DNA of 64,000 bases from Lysobacterales bacterium (lineage in GTDB: Bacteria > Pseudomonadota > Gammaproteobacteria > Xanthomonadales > SZUA-5): contig JALHMH010000008.1 of the NCBI GenBank assembly GCA_022844165.1, forward strand, positions 62,001 through 126,000, written 5' to 3'. Every line of letters begins with the position of its first letter. Position 1 is the stretch's first letter. Positions 46,801 to 55,398 of the stretch are shown here, piece after piece. The notes under the pieces were generated by a model. The model saw nothing but the letters and a program-made list of their open reading frames with translations. It ran no database searches and had not been told where the DNA came from. The translations under genes and the position numbers were made by a program.

Positions 46801-47778
46801 TCAAGGCGCACAGTCGACGTTGGCGCACACGGTGACGCGGACCTGGCCCCGATCCTCGTAGGCGAAGACGGGGCGACCATCGGTGCGCAGTGCGAGCGAC
46901 GGATTGTCCCCGCGCTCCGGTGCCGGATCGGGTGTGCGCAGCGTGGTCGTTGCGCAAGCGACATCGGCGCACACGCGCAGCGAAATGCCATTCACGCTGC
47001 GATAGGCGACCCTGGGATAGCCGTCGGCGGCGAACGCGATATCCGTTCCGGTATCGGCGTTTCCAGTGCCCAGGACAACCGAAGTGCCGGTCTGGCAGAT
47101 GCCCAAACCGCCTGCGCAACGAAGCACTCGGATGGTGCCGGTTTGGTCGCGATACGCCAGCGTGCCGATGCCATCTGGCGCCATCGCTGAGGATAGCCCG
47201 CCGTAGATGCCGACAGCCAATCGGTAGGTTTCATCCACCGAGCACGCGTTGTTCAAGCAAACCACTGCTTCGAGATCAACTACGTTTGCGGAGAAACTCA
47301 GCGGCAAGCCTGTAGCGCTGACGATAGCGGCCAGCGGTGCGACGATTTCCCCGTCGGCCCTCAATCCGTGCCAGGTCGAACTCGTACAACCGCGATCTAC
47401 GCAATCTTCGCCGGTGATCCGGAAGGCGATCTCACTGTGGACGAACCATGGAAGCTCGGACGAACGAAGGACCAGGGCGACGCCCGAACCTGCATTGAAC
47501 GAACCAACATCGACGGCCCGCAAACTGCCGTTGGCGCAGGTTTCGTCGCTACAGTCGAAGCCGTACAAGTCTTCGCCGATCGCGTCGCGATAGGCGATCA
47601 ACGCGGTGTCGTCGGCGCGCAATACCAGATCGATAGACCCCTCGAAGGCTGCGCCGACCGCATCGATGGTCCGCACGATGGCGGTGGCGCAGGTTGCATC
47701 ACCGCAGGTTGCCAGCTTGATCTCATCGGTGTCGGCGTCATAGAACGCGGTCACTGGCCGCCCGTCGCTGCGCAACAC
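46801..47778 (-). CDS. Propeller-like repeat protein, N terminus missing
   Basis: At least 325 residues built of repeats of about 45-55 residues with the pattern LRTDGRPVxAYxD followed by a strand and C-x4-C (LATCGDATCAT, FDCSDETCANG, VCADVACAT, VCANVDCAP), so a beta-propeller or similar is likely. Such proteins are secreted, yet this frame has no signal peptide: it opens at 47877 right after a stop and in-frame ATG is lacking near the likely start. The upstream sequence in another frame is part of a winged-helix regulator. I read it as a gene cut by rearrangement and possibly not expressed. Confidence 0.6.
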   Translation of the reverse strand: MLRSDGRPVTAFYDADTDEIKLATCGDATCATAIVRTIDAVGAAFEGSIDLVLRADDTALIAYRDAIGEDLYGFDCSDETCANGSLRAVDVGSFNAGSGVALVLRSSELPWFVHSEIAFRITGEDCVDRGCTSSTWHGLRADGEIVAPLAAIVSATGLPLSFSANVVDLEAVVCLNNACSVDETYRLAVGIYGGLSSAMAPDGIGTLAYRDQTGTIRVLRCAGGLGICQTGTSVVLGTGNADTGTDIAFAADGYPRVAYRSVNGISLRVCADVACATTTLRTPDPAPERGDNPSLALRTDGRPVFAYEDRGQVRVTVCANVDCAP

Positions 47779-47960
47779 CAGCTTTGGCCACAGCCCCGAA
47801 TCGTCACCAAGTCTGGTGCCCGTGTTAGCAGCATGTGCAGAACGGCGTATGCCTGGGGACGAAGCGCGCGCTGCCCCTCAGGTGTTGAAAGTCGTTCGCA
47901 GGCTGTATCGAGCTCATACGCATCAAGTTCGTCCGTGAATGAGCAAAAGCACAAACGCAT
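47751..47960 (-). pseudogene. Fragment of an OmpR/CadC-type winged-helix domain
   Basis: A 69-codon frame carries YELDTACERLSTPEGQR and ALRPQAYAVLHMLLTRAPDLVT, the start of a trans_reg_C winged-helix domain; the recognition helix (usually after LVT...LLxxVW) is missing and the frame ends in Cys-rich nonsense. The break falls where the propeller-like gene begins in another frame, so two gene pieces seem joined at about 47815-47830. The fragment would have been the N terminus of a CadC-like regulator. Confidence 0.55.
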
Positions 47961-48068
47961 CGCGGCATCCTGGGCTGTCAGTCTTTAGATGCTCACGCGA
48001 AATCCGGAAAAACTTCGCCACTCCCGAAGCGATCTTGCGAGCGTTGTAACCGCTTTTGCCATGGCAAC

Positions 48069-49493
48069 CTACTCGAACCCATTGCTGAGCAGGTCTTGCT
48101 GGACGCCGAGTCGAATCAGTCGGACGCGGCCGTTGGCGAGGCTGTCGGTCAGCAGCAGCGGGCGTCCGGCGGCATCGACGGTGATGTCGAATATCCGTGG
48201 TGTGTCGAGCCCATCGAGTCGCGGGCAGAAGTCGTAGTCGCACGCGCCGCGGCGATCGAGTCGCGAGACCAACATCCGGTTGTCTTGCGGCGTGCCGCCG
48301 TTGAGTTCGGCAACGCCGCCCAGCAGCACTCGTCCGCCGGGTGTGGCGTACAGGCTCTTGATCTCGGTGGTCAGCGCCGGATTGGTGGTCGTCACCGAGC
48401 GAAATCCACCCGGTCCGAATTCGGCTGCGAGCGGACCTTCTTCTCTTAGTGCGACGATATGGCCGTTGCCGAACGTGGCCGAGTCCTGCACGGCGACGAA
48501 AATCCGGTTTGTCGCCGCGACGATCGCGCTCGCAAGGCTGTTGTTGGCGACGCCGATCTGTGCGGCGGTCAGCAGATGCTGGAAGCCGGCGCTGTTGCCG
48601 CAGCTCGATGCATCGGCGCAGAAGCTGCCGTCGGTAACGCCGGTGCTGGTCAGCCGGGCGATGCCGAAGGTCTTCACGCCGTCGCGGGTCCAATCGCCGA
48701 GGACCACCAGCCGGCCGCTTGGGTCCAGCGTCGAGCGCGCGAAAAATGCCAGGCCGGTGCCGGGAAAACTCACGCTGGCATAACCCGCGAATCCGTAGCT
48801 GGTATCGATCGTGCCGTTCTCGGCGTTGACACGGAGCACGCCCACCGAGCGCTCGCCGCTGGCGCCGCGGCGGTCGGCGACAACGTAAAGCAGCTCGCCG
48901 ATGGCGTGCAAGCCGTAGACCGTGCCGCCGGTGGTTCCGCCGAAGTCTTCGAATCGATAGCCGGCGCAACCGCCGGCCGCAAAATTCGGATCGAGCTGGG
49001 CGGTTGGGGTGATGCTGCACAAGCGCAAGCGTGGGCTGCCATTGAACTGATCGCTTCCGAGAACGAAGATCCGATCGAATACGGTGATCGTTGGGCCGAC
49101 GTTGCGCTGCCAGCGCGTGTAGGCGAAATGGACCACCGAATCCATGCTCACGGCCGTAACCGCTTTGCCGATGCCGAAGGAGCCATAGGTGGTGTCCAGC
49201 AGGCCACTGTTGGTGAATCGCGCGGTCGCCACCGCTCTCGACACGCCGGTGACCGGGTCCGGGTTGTATGCGGTCATGACCCAATAGCGCGGTGCTTCGA
49301 ATATCGTGCGTCCTGGTACTTCAACGACTTTCCGGCCGATGCCGACCGAGCCGGGCAGGGTGTCGAATTGCAGGGAGAAATCGTGGATCCCGTTGGCGTT
49401 CGGGCCGAACTGGATATCGAAACTGCCATCGTCGGCCATCGCCGTCGCAACGCAAAACGCGAACCAGAGGCCTACGCAAAAACGAATGATCAT
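48069..49493 (-). CDS. Secreted delta-60 repeat protein with NGFE C terminus
   Basis: Protein of 474 residues with a signal peptide (MIIRFCVGLWFAFCVATAMADD) from the ATG at 49493. The mature part holds repeats of the delta-60 type: LLDTTYGSFGIG, LDPNFAAGG, TIDTSYGFAGYASV, each followed by strand-turn-strand segments (LYVVADRRG, LVVLGDWTRDG, VLLGGVAELNGG), so a beta-propeller is likely. The last residues are QDLLSNGFE, the same NGFE tail as the FG-GAP protein at 53349-55322. Its function is unknown; a surface or extracellular place is inferred. It is divergent from an ECF sigma factor gene, 127 bases away. Confidence 0.85.
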   Translation of the reverse strand: MIIRFCVGLWFAFCVATAMADDGSFDIQFGPNANGIHDFSLQFDTLPGSVGIGRKVVEVPGRTIFEAPRYWVMTAYNPDPVTGVSRAVATARFTNSGLLDTTYGSFGIGKAVTAVSMDSVVHFAYTRWQRNVGPTITVFDRIFVLGSDQFNGSPRLRLCSITPTAQLDPNFAAGGCAGYRFEDFGGTTGGTVYGLHAIGELLYVVADRRGASGERSVGVLRVNAENGTIDTSYGFAGYASVSFPGTGLAFFARSTLDPSGRLVVLGDWTRDGVKTFGIARLTSTGVTDGSFCADASSCGNSAGFQHLLTAAQIGVANNSLASAIVAATNRIFVAVQDSATFGNGHIVALREEGPLAAEFGPGGFRSVTTTNPALTTEIKSLYATPGGRVLLGGVAELNGGTPQDNRMLVSRLDRRGACDYDFCPRLDGLDTPRIFDITVDAAGRPLLLTDSLANGRVRLIRLGVQQDLLSNGFE

Positions 49494-49620
49494 GATCGGG
49501 GACCGTGCCGTGAAGGGTACTGTCCGCTCTCGTAATCGGGCGCCGAAGACTGACATCGCCGTTCGGACGCCGCGGTCGCTCCGATATGATGACCGCCGCC
49601 AGGCGAGCGCCACGCACGGG

Positions 49621-50148
49621 ATGCAAATGACGGACGCCACACTGCAGGCATTGGTCTATCGCGAGCTCAAGCAGCTCGCTCGACGCGCGCTCAAGCCCTT
49701 TGCGATGCACGAGACGCTCAATACCACTGCTCTGGCGCATGAGGCCTACGTCAAGCTCGCGCAGCACGCCGCGCGGCATGCGATGGCGCCGGAGCATCTT
49801 CGCGCCCTGGTGGCGCGTACCATGCGCCAATTGCTGGTCGATCGAGCGCGCCGCCGGTTCAGCGAAAAACACGGTGCGACTGCGTTGGCGCCGCCGGCAT
49901 CAGCGGAGCCGGGCGATCTGCAGTTCGACGGCCAACCGATCGACATCGTGCTGGTCGATGACCTGCTGGTACAGCTCGCCGCGCTCGATCGCCGCCAGGC
50001 GGAGATCGTGGAGCAGCATGTGTTCGGCGGCATGAGCTTTGCCGAGATCGCGAACCTGCATCAGCTGACCGAGCGCACCATTTTTCGCGATTGGCGCAAG
50101 GCGCGGGCATTCCTGATCGCACGAATGGATGGTCTGGCGTCGCCGTGA
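49621..50148 (+). CDS. ECF sigma factor paired with Ser/Thr kinase
   Basis: Sigma factor of 175 residues of the kinase-associated group. ATG at 49621 (MQMTDATLQALVYRELKQLARRA) or at 49627. Region 2: TTALAHEAYVKLAQHAARH...HLRALVARTMRQLLVDRARRR; region 4: LAALDRRQAEIVEQHVFGGMSFAEIANLHQLTERTIFRDWRKARAFL. It is close in form to the sigma factor at 33867-34376. The kinase gene begins 62 bases downstream on the same strand, so both form a second sigma/kinase module. Confidence 0.9.
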   Translation: MQMTDATLQALVYRELKQLARRALKPFAMHETLNTTALAHEAYVKLAQHAARHAMAPEHLRALVARTMRQLLVDRARRRFSEKHGATALAPPASAEPGDLQFDGQPIDIVLVDDLLVQLAALDRRQAEIVEQHVFGGMSFAEIANLHQLTERTIFRDWRKARAFLIARMDGLASP

Positions 50149-50210
50149 GGCCAGCCGATTGTCAGTGTTTCTCCCCCGGCGTCGAGAAGGGGACTATTTG
50201 AGGTCTGCCC

Positions 50211-53147
50211 ATGGACATTAGCGCGGCCCGGCTGGCAAACATCGGCGAACACTTCGACGCGCTGCTCGATCTCGATGCGGCCGGTCGCGAGGCTTATCTG
50301 CGCGATCTAAACGCCGACCCGGCATTGGTGCGGGAACTTCGCGCGATGCTGGCGGCGGACGCGCAGCCGCTGGATCTGGCGGCCGCCGTGGCGCAAGCGT
50401 ATGCCGATGTGACGCAACCGATCGGCACGGCGGAGGACGCGAATCCCGATCCCGCACAGTTCGGCCCGTGGATCGTCCGCGGCGTTCTTGGGCGAGGCGG
50501 CATGGGTGTGGTGTATGAAGTCGAGCGCGAGTTCGAGGGTTCGTGGCAACGAGCGGCGCTGAAGCGCATTCGTGGCGGCGTGGATCGAAGCTCGGCGCTC
50601 GCGAGATTCGCCATGGAGCGCAGCATTCTGTTGCGCCTGCAGCATCGCAACATCGCCGCATTCCTCGACGCGGGCGCTGAGGCCGACGGCACGCCGTGGC
50701 TGGTGATGGAACGTATCGATGGTGTTCCGCTGCTCGATTGGTGCGCACAACGCCAGTGCGGGATCAAGGAACGCGTGCGATTGTTCGCCCAGCTCTGCGA
50801 AGCGGTGCAGTTCGCACATCAACACTCGGTGGTGCATCGCGATATCAAGCCGGGCAACGTACTGGTCGACACGACCGGCACGGTGAAACTGCTGGACTTC
50901 GGCATCGCCAAGTTTCTGGGTGAGGCATCGCATAGCGTGCTCGCGGTGACAATCGACGGGCCGATGACGCCGCAGTACGCTTCGCCCGAACAACTGCGCG
51001 GCCAGCCGGCCAGCACGCTGACCGATGTCTACGGACTCGGCACCGTTCTCTACGAACTGTTGTCCGGCCAACGGCCGTACGCGCGCGCTGGCGACAGCGC
51101 GCCCATGGCCTGCGCCCGTGTCTTGAGCGATGAGCCCTGTCGTCCTCCCAGTGTTGTTGTGCGCGAGACGCGCGAACTTGGCGGCAGCGTCGATTCGCGC
51201 GGGCTGCGTGGCGATCTGGACGCCATCGCGCTGCGGGCGCTCGCCCGCGAAACCGATCGCCGTTTTGGCAGTGTCGACGCTCTGCTCGACGATCTGCGCC
51301 GCTATTTGTCCGGGCATCCGGTTCGCACCCGCGGTAACGCCTGGCACTATGTGTTCGGTCGCTTCCTGAGCCGGCATCGGGCGGCCTCCGCCGCGGCCGG
51401 CGTCGTATTGTTTGCGCTGATAGCCACCAGCATCGTTTCCTGGCAAGCGGCCGAGAAGGCGCGTCTGGAAGCCGAACGAGCGGAAGCCGCGCACGCTTTT
51501 TTGCTGTCGCTGTTCGACGCTGCCGATCCGATGCGCGAGGGCTTCAAACTGTCGGCGCTCGATATCGTCTCCGCTGGCGCGCAACGCCTGGCGTCTGGTT
51601 ATGCCGAACAGCCCGAAGCGCGGGCCGAAGCGGCACTGACCATCGGCACCATTTTAGGTCGACTGGGTGACGCGAAAGGGGCGGTGGAGCAGCTGGCCTG
51701 GGAAGATACGGTGAGCTTGCCGGGCAGCGAGCGTCGGGCGGGCGATCGTTTGACCTTTCTTGCGCTCGCGCAGTTGCAACTGGGCGAACTGGCGGCAGCC
51801 GAAAGCGCCGCCAAGCGCGCACTCGACATCGGCACCGCAGCGGATCGACCGATGGCCACGGCGCGGGCGCTGAGCCTGCTCAGCGAGATCGCTCGCCAAC
51901 GCGGCGATCGACAAACGGCCGTGGCGTTGGGGGCGCGCGCGGCGTCGTTCGCGCGTCGCAACGAGGCGTTGCCGGAGGCGGTCGATGTCTTGTTCCAATA
52001 CACCAATGTGCTGCGCGAGAGCGACGACATCGGCGCGGCAAGAGACGTTGCAGAAGAGGCTATCGCCATCTGCGCGACAGCACCGGTCGCCTGCGGTTAT
52101 CGATTGCCGAAAGCGCGCATTCAACTGGCGCCGCTGCAACTCAAGGTGGGCGATATCGATGGCGCCCGAATCGGGCTGGAAACCGCGCTCGCCGAAGCCG
52201 AGCAGTGGCTACCGCCCTCGCACCCGATCCGCATCGACGCGCTGTCCCTGCTGGCGCGAATCGAGGGTGATCTTGGGCAGCACGAAACCGCCATCGAACA
52301 CGCCAAAGAAGCGGTCGACCTGCAGCGCAGGATCGGCAGCAAAAGCGTTCTCCTGGGCGGTTATCTCAATGCACTGGGCGGGCGCTATTCGGCGGCCGGT
52401 CGCGAGCACGATGCGCTCGCCAGTTATCGCGAATCGGTGGCGCATTTCGAAGCCATCGGTCAATCCGATCACCCCTACGCGCTGGCGGCGCTCGGCAATC
52501 GTGGTTCCGTATTGGCCAGGCTGGCGCAGTATCCCGACGCCTTGGCCGATTCGGCCGCCGCGTACTCGGCCTCGCAGCGCGTCTCCGGTCCGGAAGCGCT
52601 CACCACCTTGGCCAAGGGCGTGCAGCTGATGCGAATTCGCGCCCAGGCCGGCGAAAAGGATCTTGCCCGCGAACTCGCGCAAACGCTTGCCCAATCGTTG
52701 ATCCGGCAGCGGCAGCAGGCGCCGATGCTGGTCGATCTCGCCATCCCAGTGAGCGTATTGCTCGCTGGCGAGGACGAGCACCAGGCGGTGCTGGACCTGT
52801 CCGGCCTGGCTCTCGAAGGGCTGCGTTCGCGATCGCAACCGCAACCTCTTCGAGAGAGCGAGGTGCTCAGGCGCCAGGCCGACGCGCTGCGCCAGATCGG
52901 ACAGTTGCCGGCCGCCATCGCCAGCGCAAACGAGGCGCTCGAACTGGCGCTGGCCGCCGATCCCGATGGCAGCGACCAGCGCACGCCTGCCGCACGGATC
53001 GCGCTGGCGCAATGTCTGGCCCAATCGGGCAACTTGCCGCGCGCCCGCGAGTTGCTGAGAACCGCCATCGCCGAACTGCGCGCCACCGAAGATGGCGACA
53101 GCCCAAGAATCGCCGCCGCGACGGCGTTGCTGGATTCGATACGGTAG
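50211..53147 (+). CDS. Membrane-anchored Ser/Thr protein kinase with TPR-like C terminus
   Basis: Protein of 978 residues, the longest of the three kinases. Kinase domain about 84-370: LGRGGMGVVYEVERE, Lys in RAALKRIRG, catalytic loop VVHRDIKPGNVLV, DFG in LLDFGIAKFLG, PE in YASPEQLRGQ. A membrane segment lies at about 393-412 (ASAAAGVVLFALIATSIVSW). The remaining 560 residues form TPR-like helical repeats (such as GEHDAL-type ALASYRESVAHFEAIGQ, LGQHETAIEHAKEAVDLQR). The ECF sigma factor gene lies just upstream and the secreted FG-GAP gene 201 bases downstream, which makes the latter a candidate target or cotranscribed gene. Confidence 0.92.
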   Translation: MDISAARLANIGEHFDALLDLDAAGREAYLRDLNADPALVRELRAMLAADAQPLDLAAAVAQAYADVTQPIGTAEDANPDPAQFGPWIVRGVLGRGGMGVVYEVEREFEGSWQRAALKRIRGGVDRSSALARFAMERSILLRLQHRNIAAFLDAGAEADGTPWLVMERIDGVPLLDWCAQRQCGIKERVRLFAQLCEAVQFAHQHSVVHRDIKPGNVLVDTTGTVKLLDFGIAKFLGEASHSVLAVTIDGPMTPQYASPEQLRGQPASTLTDVYGLGTVLYELLSGQRPYARAGDSAPMACARVLSDEPCRPPSVVVRETRELGGSVDSRGLRGDLDAIALRALARETDRRFGSVDALLDDLRRYLSGHPVRTRGNAWHYVFGRFLSRHRAASAAAGVVLFALIATSIVSWQAAEKARLEAERAEAAHAFLLSLFDAADPMREGFKLSALDIVSAGAQRLASGYAEQPEARAEAALTIGTILGRLGDAKGAVEQLAWEDTVSLPGSERRAGDRLTFLALAQLQLGELAAAESAAKRALDIGTAADRPMATARALSLLSEIARQRGDRQTAVALGARAASFARRNEALPEAVDVLFQYTNVLRESDDIGAARDVAEEAIAICATAPVACGYRLPKARIQLAPLQLKVGDIDGARIGLETALAEAEQWLPPSHPIRIDALSLLARIEGDLGQHETAIEHAKEAVDLQRRIGSKSVLLGGYLNALGGRYSAAGREHDALASYRESVAHFEAIGQSDHPYALAALGNRGSVLARLAQYPDALADSAAAYSASQRVSGPEALTTLAKGVQLMRIRAQAGEKDLARELAQTLAQSLIRQRQQAPMLVDLAIPVSVLLAGEDEHQAVLDLSGLALEGLRSRSQPQPLRESEVLRRQADALRQIGQLPAAIASANEALELALAADPDGSDQRTPAARIALAQCLAQSGNLPRARELLRTAIAELRATEDGDSPRIAAATALLDSIR

Positions 53148-53348
53148 ATTTCCGCGTCATGAGTGTTGTAGCTGAATCGTGATCCCTTCGTGGAACCGGT
53201 GCTTTTCGTCGCCAGGGCAGGCGGCGATGGTAGCGCAGGTACTGCGACAAATCGGCATCCCCCATTCATGGGACGACACTCAGCAGCGCCGATTGGACAA
53301 TTTTCCTGTTGCTTTACGCGACGCTTCCTATCCCTGCTGAGAACAACG

Positions 53349-55322
53349 ATGACCGTGTTATCGATGCTGCGCCGTGGCGCATTGTGCCTGTGTTTTCTCG
53401 TATCCATCCCCGGCCAGTCGCATGCCGCGGTCGACGAACTGCCCACGCAGGTGCTGGCGTCCATCGCCGCGCGTGAGTACCACGCGAGCGTGCATGCCAA
53501 CGAACTTCAAGCGCCGAACCGAGCGCAGGGTTTTCGCACCAGGTTCCGCGACCACGGGGTCGAGCTTGTCGACCGGGATCAGGCGGCGCAGCCGCTGCTT
53601 CGCCTGAGCCTCGTGCAATGGGGCCGAGTCGATCGCCTGCAGTCGGCCGAACTTGGCGTTCTCATTGCGGATGGGGTTCGCGTCGAACGCCGCAGCAAGT
53701 CGCTGACCGAGTGGTATATCAACTCCTCGGACGGCCTCGAACACGGCTTCGATCTTGCCCACTCGCCGCCCGGTCGCGGCGAACTTGAGTTTCATCTGCA
53801 GAGCGATCGTCCAGCGCATCTGGTGCACGCCGATCTGATCGAATTCGGCAGTGGCGACGACAAGCTGCGCTATAGCAAACTCAAGGTATGGGACGCTGAC
53901 GGCCGAATCTTGCCGGCGCACATGCGCGTGAGTGGTACGCATCGTGTGGTGATCCGTGTCGACGATGCCGGCGCACGCTATCCGGTCACGATCGACCCGC
54001 TGCTGCAGCGCGCTGCCGACATCGTCCGCTCCGGAACCCAGAGCGGCGCTCAATTTGGGGTTCGCATTGCCAACGCCGGCGACGTGAACAACGACGGGAT
54101 AGACGATTTGGTCGTCGGTGCCTTCCTCTGGGACAACGGCCAAACCGACACCGGCGCGGCGTTCGTTTACACCGGTCCGAGTTTCAATAACCCCGTCTTA
54201 CTGAGCCTGACCCAAGCGGGGGCCGCTTTCGGCGGCGGCGTCGGCGGTGCCGGCGATTTGAACAACGATGGTTTCGACGATGTCGTGATCGGCTCACCAA
54301 GCTTCGATGGCGCCGCAGGCACCAACTCGGGCGCGGCCTTCGTGTACTTCGGTGGTTCGGGCGCCTTCGATCCCACGGCCGATGCGACCATCAGCTCGCC
54401 GTTGTCGGGGGCGAACATGGGCTCTGCGGTGCGCGGCGTGGGCGATGTGAACGGCGACGGGATCGATGATCTTGCGGTCGGTTTGTCGCGTTACAACCCC
54501 GGCGGCAGCCCCGACCAGGGCGCGGTCTTCATCTACTACGGCAGCACTAATTTCAACTCGACATCGGATGCGTTGCTCACCCTCAACCAGATGTCCGTCA
54601 ATGCGGGCGCCGCGCTTGCCGGTGGCGATGTCAACGACGACGGAGTCTCCGACGTGATCGTTGGAGCGCCAGGTTATGAGTCAACGAGCGCTCTGGTCAA
54701 TGAAGGCGCGGCGCTGGTGTTCTTCGGGGGCTCCGGCGCGATCGACACGACGGTCGATGCCATTCTGCGCACAGCCCGGGCCAACGCCGCAGGCGGTAGT
54801 TCGGTCGCGACGGGCGACTTCAATGGCGACAATATCGATGACGTGATCTCCGGTGCCCCTCTGAATTCCGTAGCGATCAGCGAAGGCGGGACGGCGCAAA
54901 TCTGGTTCGGTGGAACCGGTCCCTTCAATACCCTGGTCGATGTCACGTTTTTCGGCAATGCGGACTCTGAGGACCTCGGTCGTAGCGTCGCCGCCTTGCC
55001 CGACTTCAACGGCGACAACCGAGACGAGATTGTGGTTGGCGCGCCCGGTGCTGCCAACGCCAGCGGGCTGATCAGCGGCGCAGTCAAGCTCTACTTCTCC
55101 GCACCGAACGGATTCTCCTCCAACCCCAGCCTGGTGCTGCTCGGCACACAGACCAGCGACATTTTCGGCACCACAGTGGCGACCGGACGCTTCAACAGCG
55201 ACGCCCTGTACGACGTCGGCGTTGGCGAGCCTGGCGTCGACATCAGTCCGGGCGCAAACAATGGTGCCTTCCGTCTCTATTTTGGCCAGAGCAACGATGT
55301 CTTTCGAAACGGATTCGAGTAA
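53349..55322 (+). CDS. Secreted FG-GAP repeat protein with NGFE C terminus
   Basis: Protein of 657 residues with a signal peptide (MTVLSMLRRGALCLCFLVSIPGQSHAA; a second ATG is five codons later). Residues 30-215 form a domain common in this family, ending YPVTIDPLLQ. From about 240 on there are six FG-GAP/integrin-type blades with calcium loops: GDVNNDGIDDLVVG, GDLNNDGFDDVVIG, GDVNGDGIDDLAVG, GDVNDDGVSDVIVG, GDFNGDNIDDVISG and PDFNGDNRDEIVVG. A seventh (TGRFNSDALYDVGVG) is degenerate. The protein ends NDVFRNGFE, sharing NGFE with the delta-60 protein. Probably a surface or extracellular propeller; ligand unknown. It follows the third kinase. Confidence 0.9.
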   Translation: MTVLSMLRRGALCLCFLVSIPGQSHAAVDELPTQVLASIAAREYHASVHANELQAPNRAQGFRTRFRDHGVELVDRDQAAQPLLRLSLVQWGRVDRLQSAELGVLIADGVRVERRSKSLTEWYINSSDGLEHGFDLAHSPPGRGELEFHLQSDRPAHLVHADLIEFGSGDDKLRYSKLKVWDADGRILPAHMRVSGTHRVVIRVDDAGARYPVTIDPLLQRAADIVRSGTQSGAQFGVRIANAGDVNNDGIDDLVVGAFLWDNGQTDTGAAFVYTGPSFNNPVLLSLTQAGAAFGGGVGGAGDLNNDGFDDVVIGSPSFDGAAGTNSGAAFVYFGGSGAFDPTADATISSPLSGANMGSAVRGVGDVNGDGIDDLAVGLSRYNPGGSPDQGAVFIYYGSTNFNSTSDALLTLNQMSVNAGAALAGGDVNDDGVSDVIVGAPGYESTSALVNEGAALVFFGGSGAIDTTVDAILRTARANAAGGSSVATGDFNGDNIDDVISGAPLNSVAISEGGTAQIWFGGTGPFNTLVDVTFFGNADSEDLGRSVAALPDFNGDNRDEIVVGAPGAANASGLISGAVKLYFSAPNGFSSNPSLVLLGTQTSDIFGTTVATGRFNSDALYDVGVGEPGVDISPGANNGAFRLYFGQSNDVFRNGFE

Positions 55323-55325
55323 GTG

Positions 55326-55342
55326 CGCCGGTGAAACCGGCG
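55326..55342. terminator. Hairpin right after the FG-GAP gene
   Basis: CGCCGGT-GAA-ACCGGCG, a perfect 7-bp GC stem starting three bases past the stop and lying between convergent genes. No T-run follows, so termination strength is uncertain. Confidence 0.4.
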
Positions 55343-55398
55343 GAGTGCCAGGATGAGAGTCTTCGCCAACAAAGGTGGGATCGAACATCGATTCGGTC

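Noticed and set aside
47923..49284. Open frame of 453 codons on the minus strand
   Set aside because: It is another frame of the delta-60 protein gene; its Arg/Pro/His-rich translation is typical of a GC-rich shadow frame.
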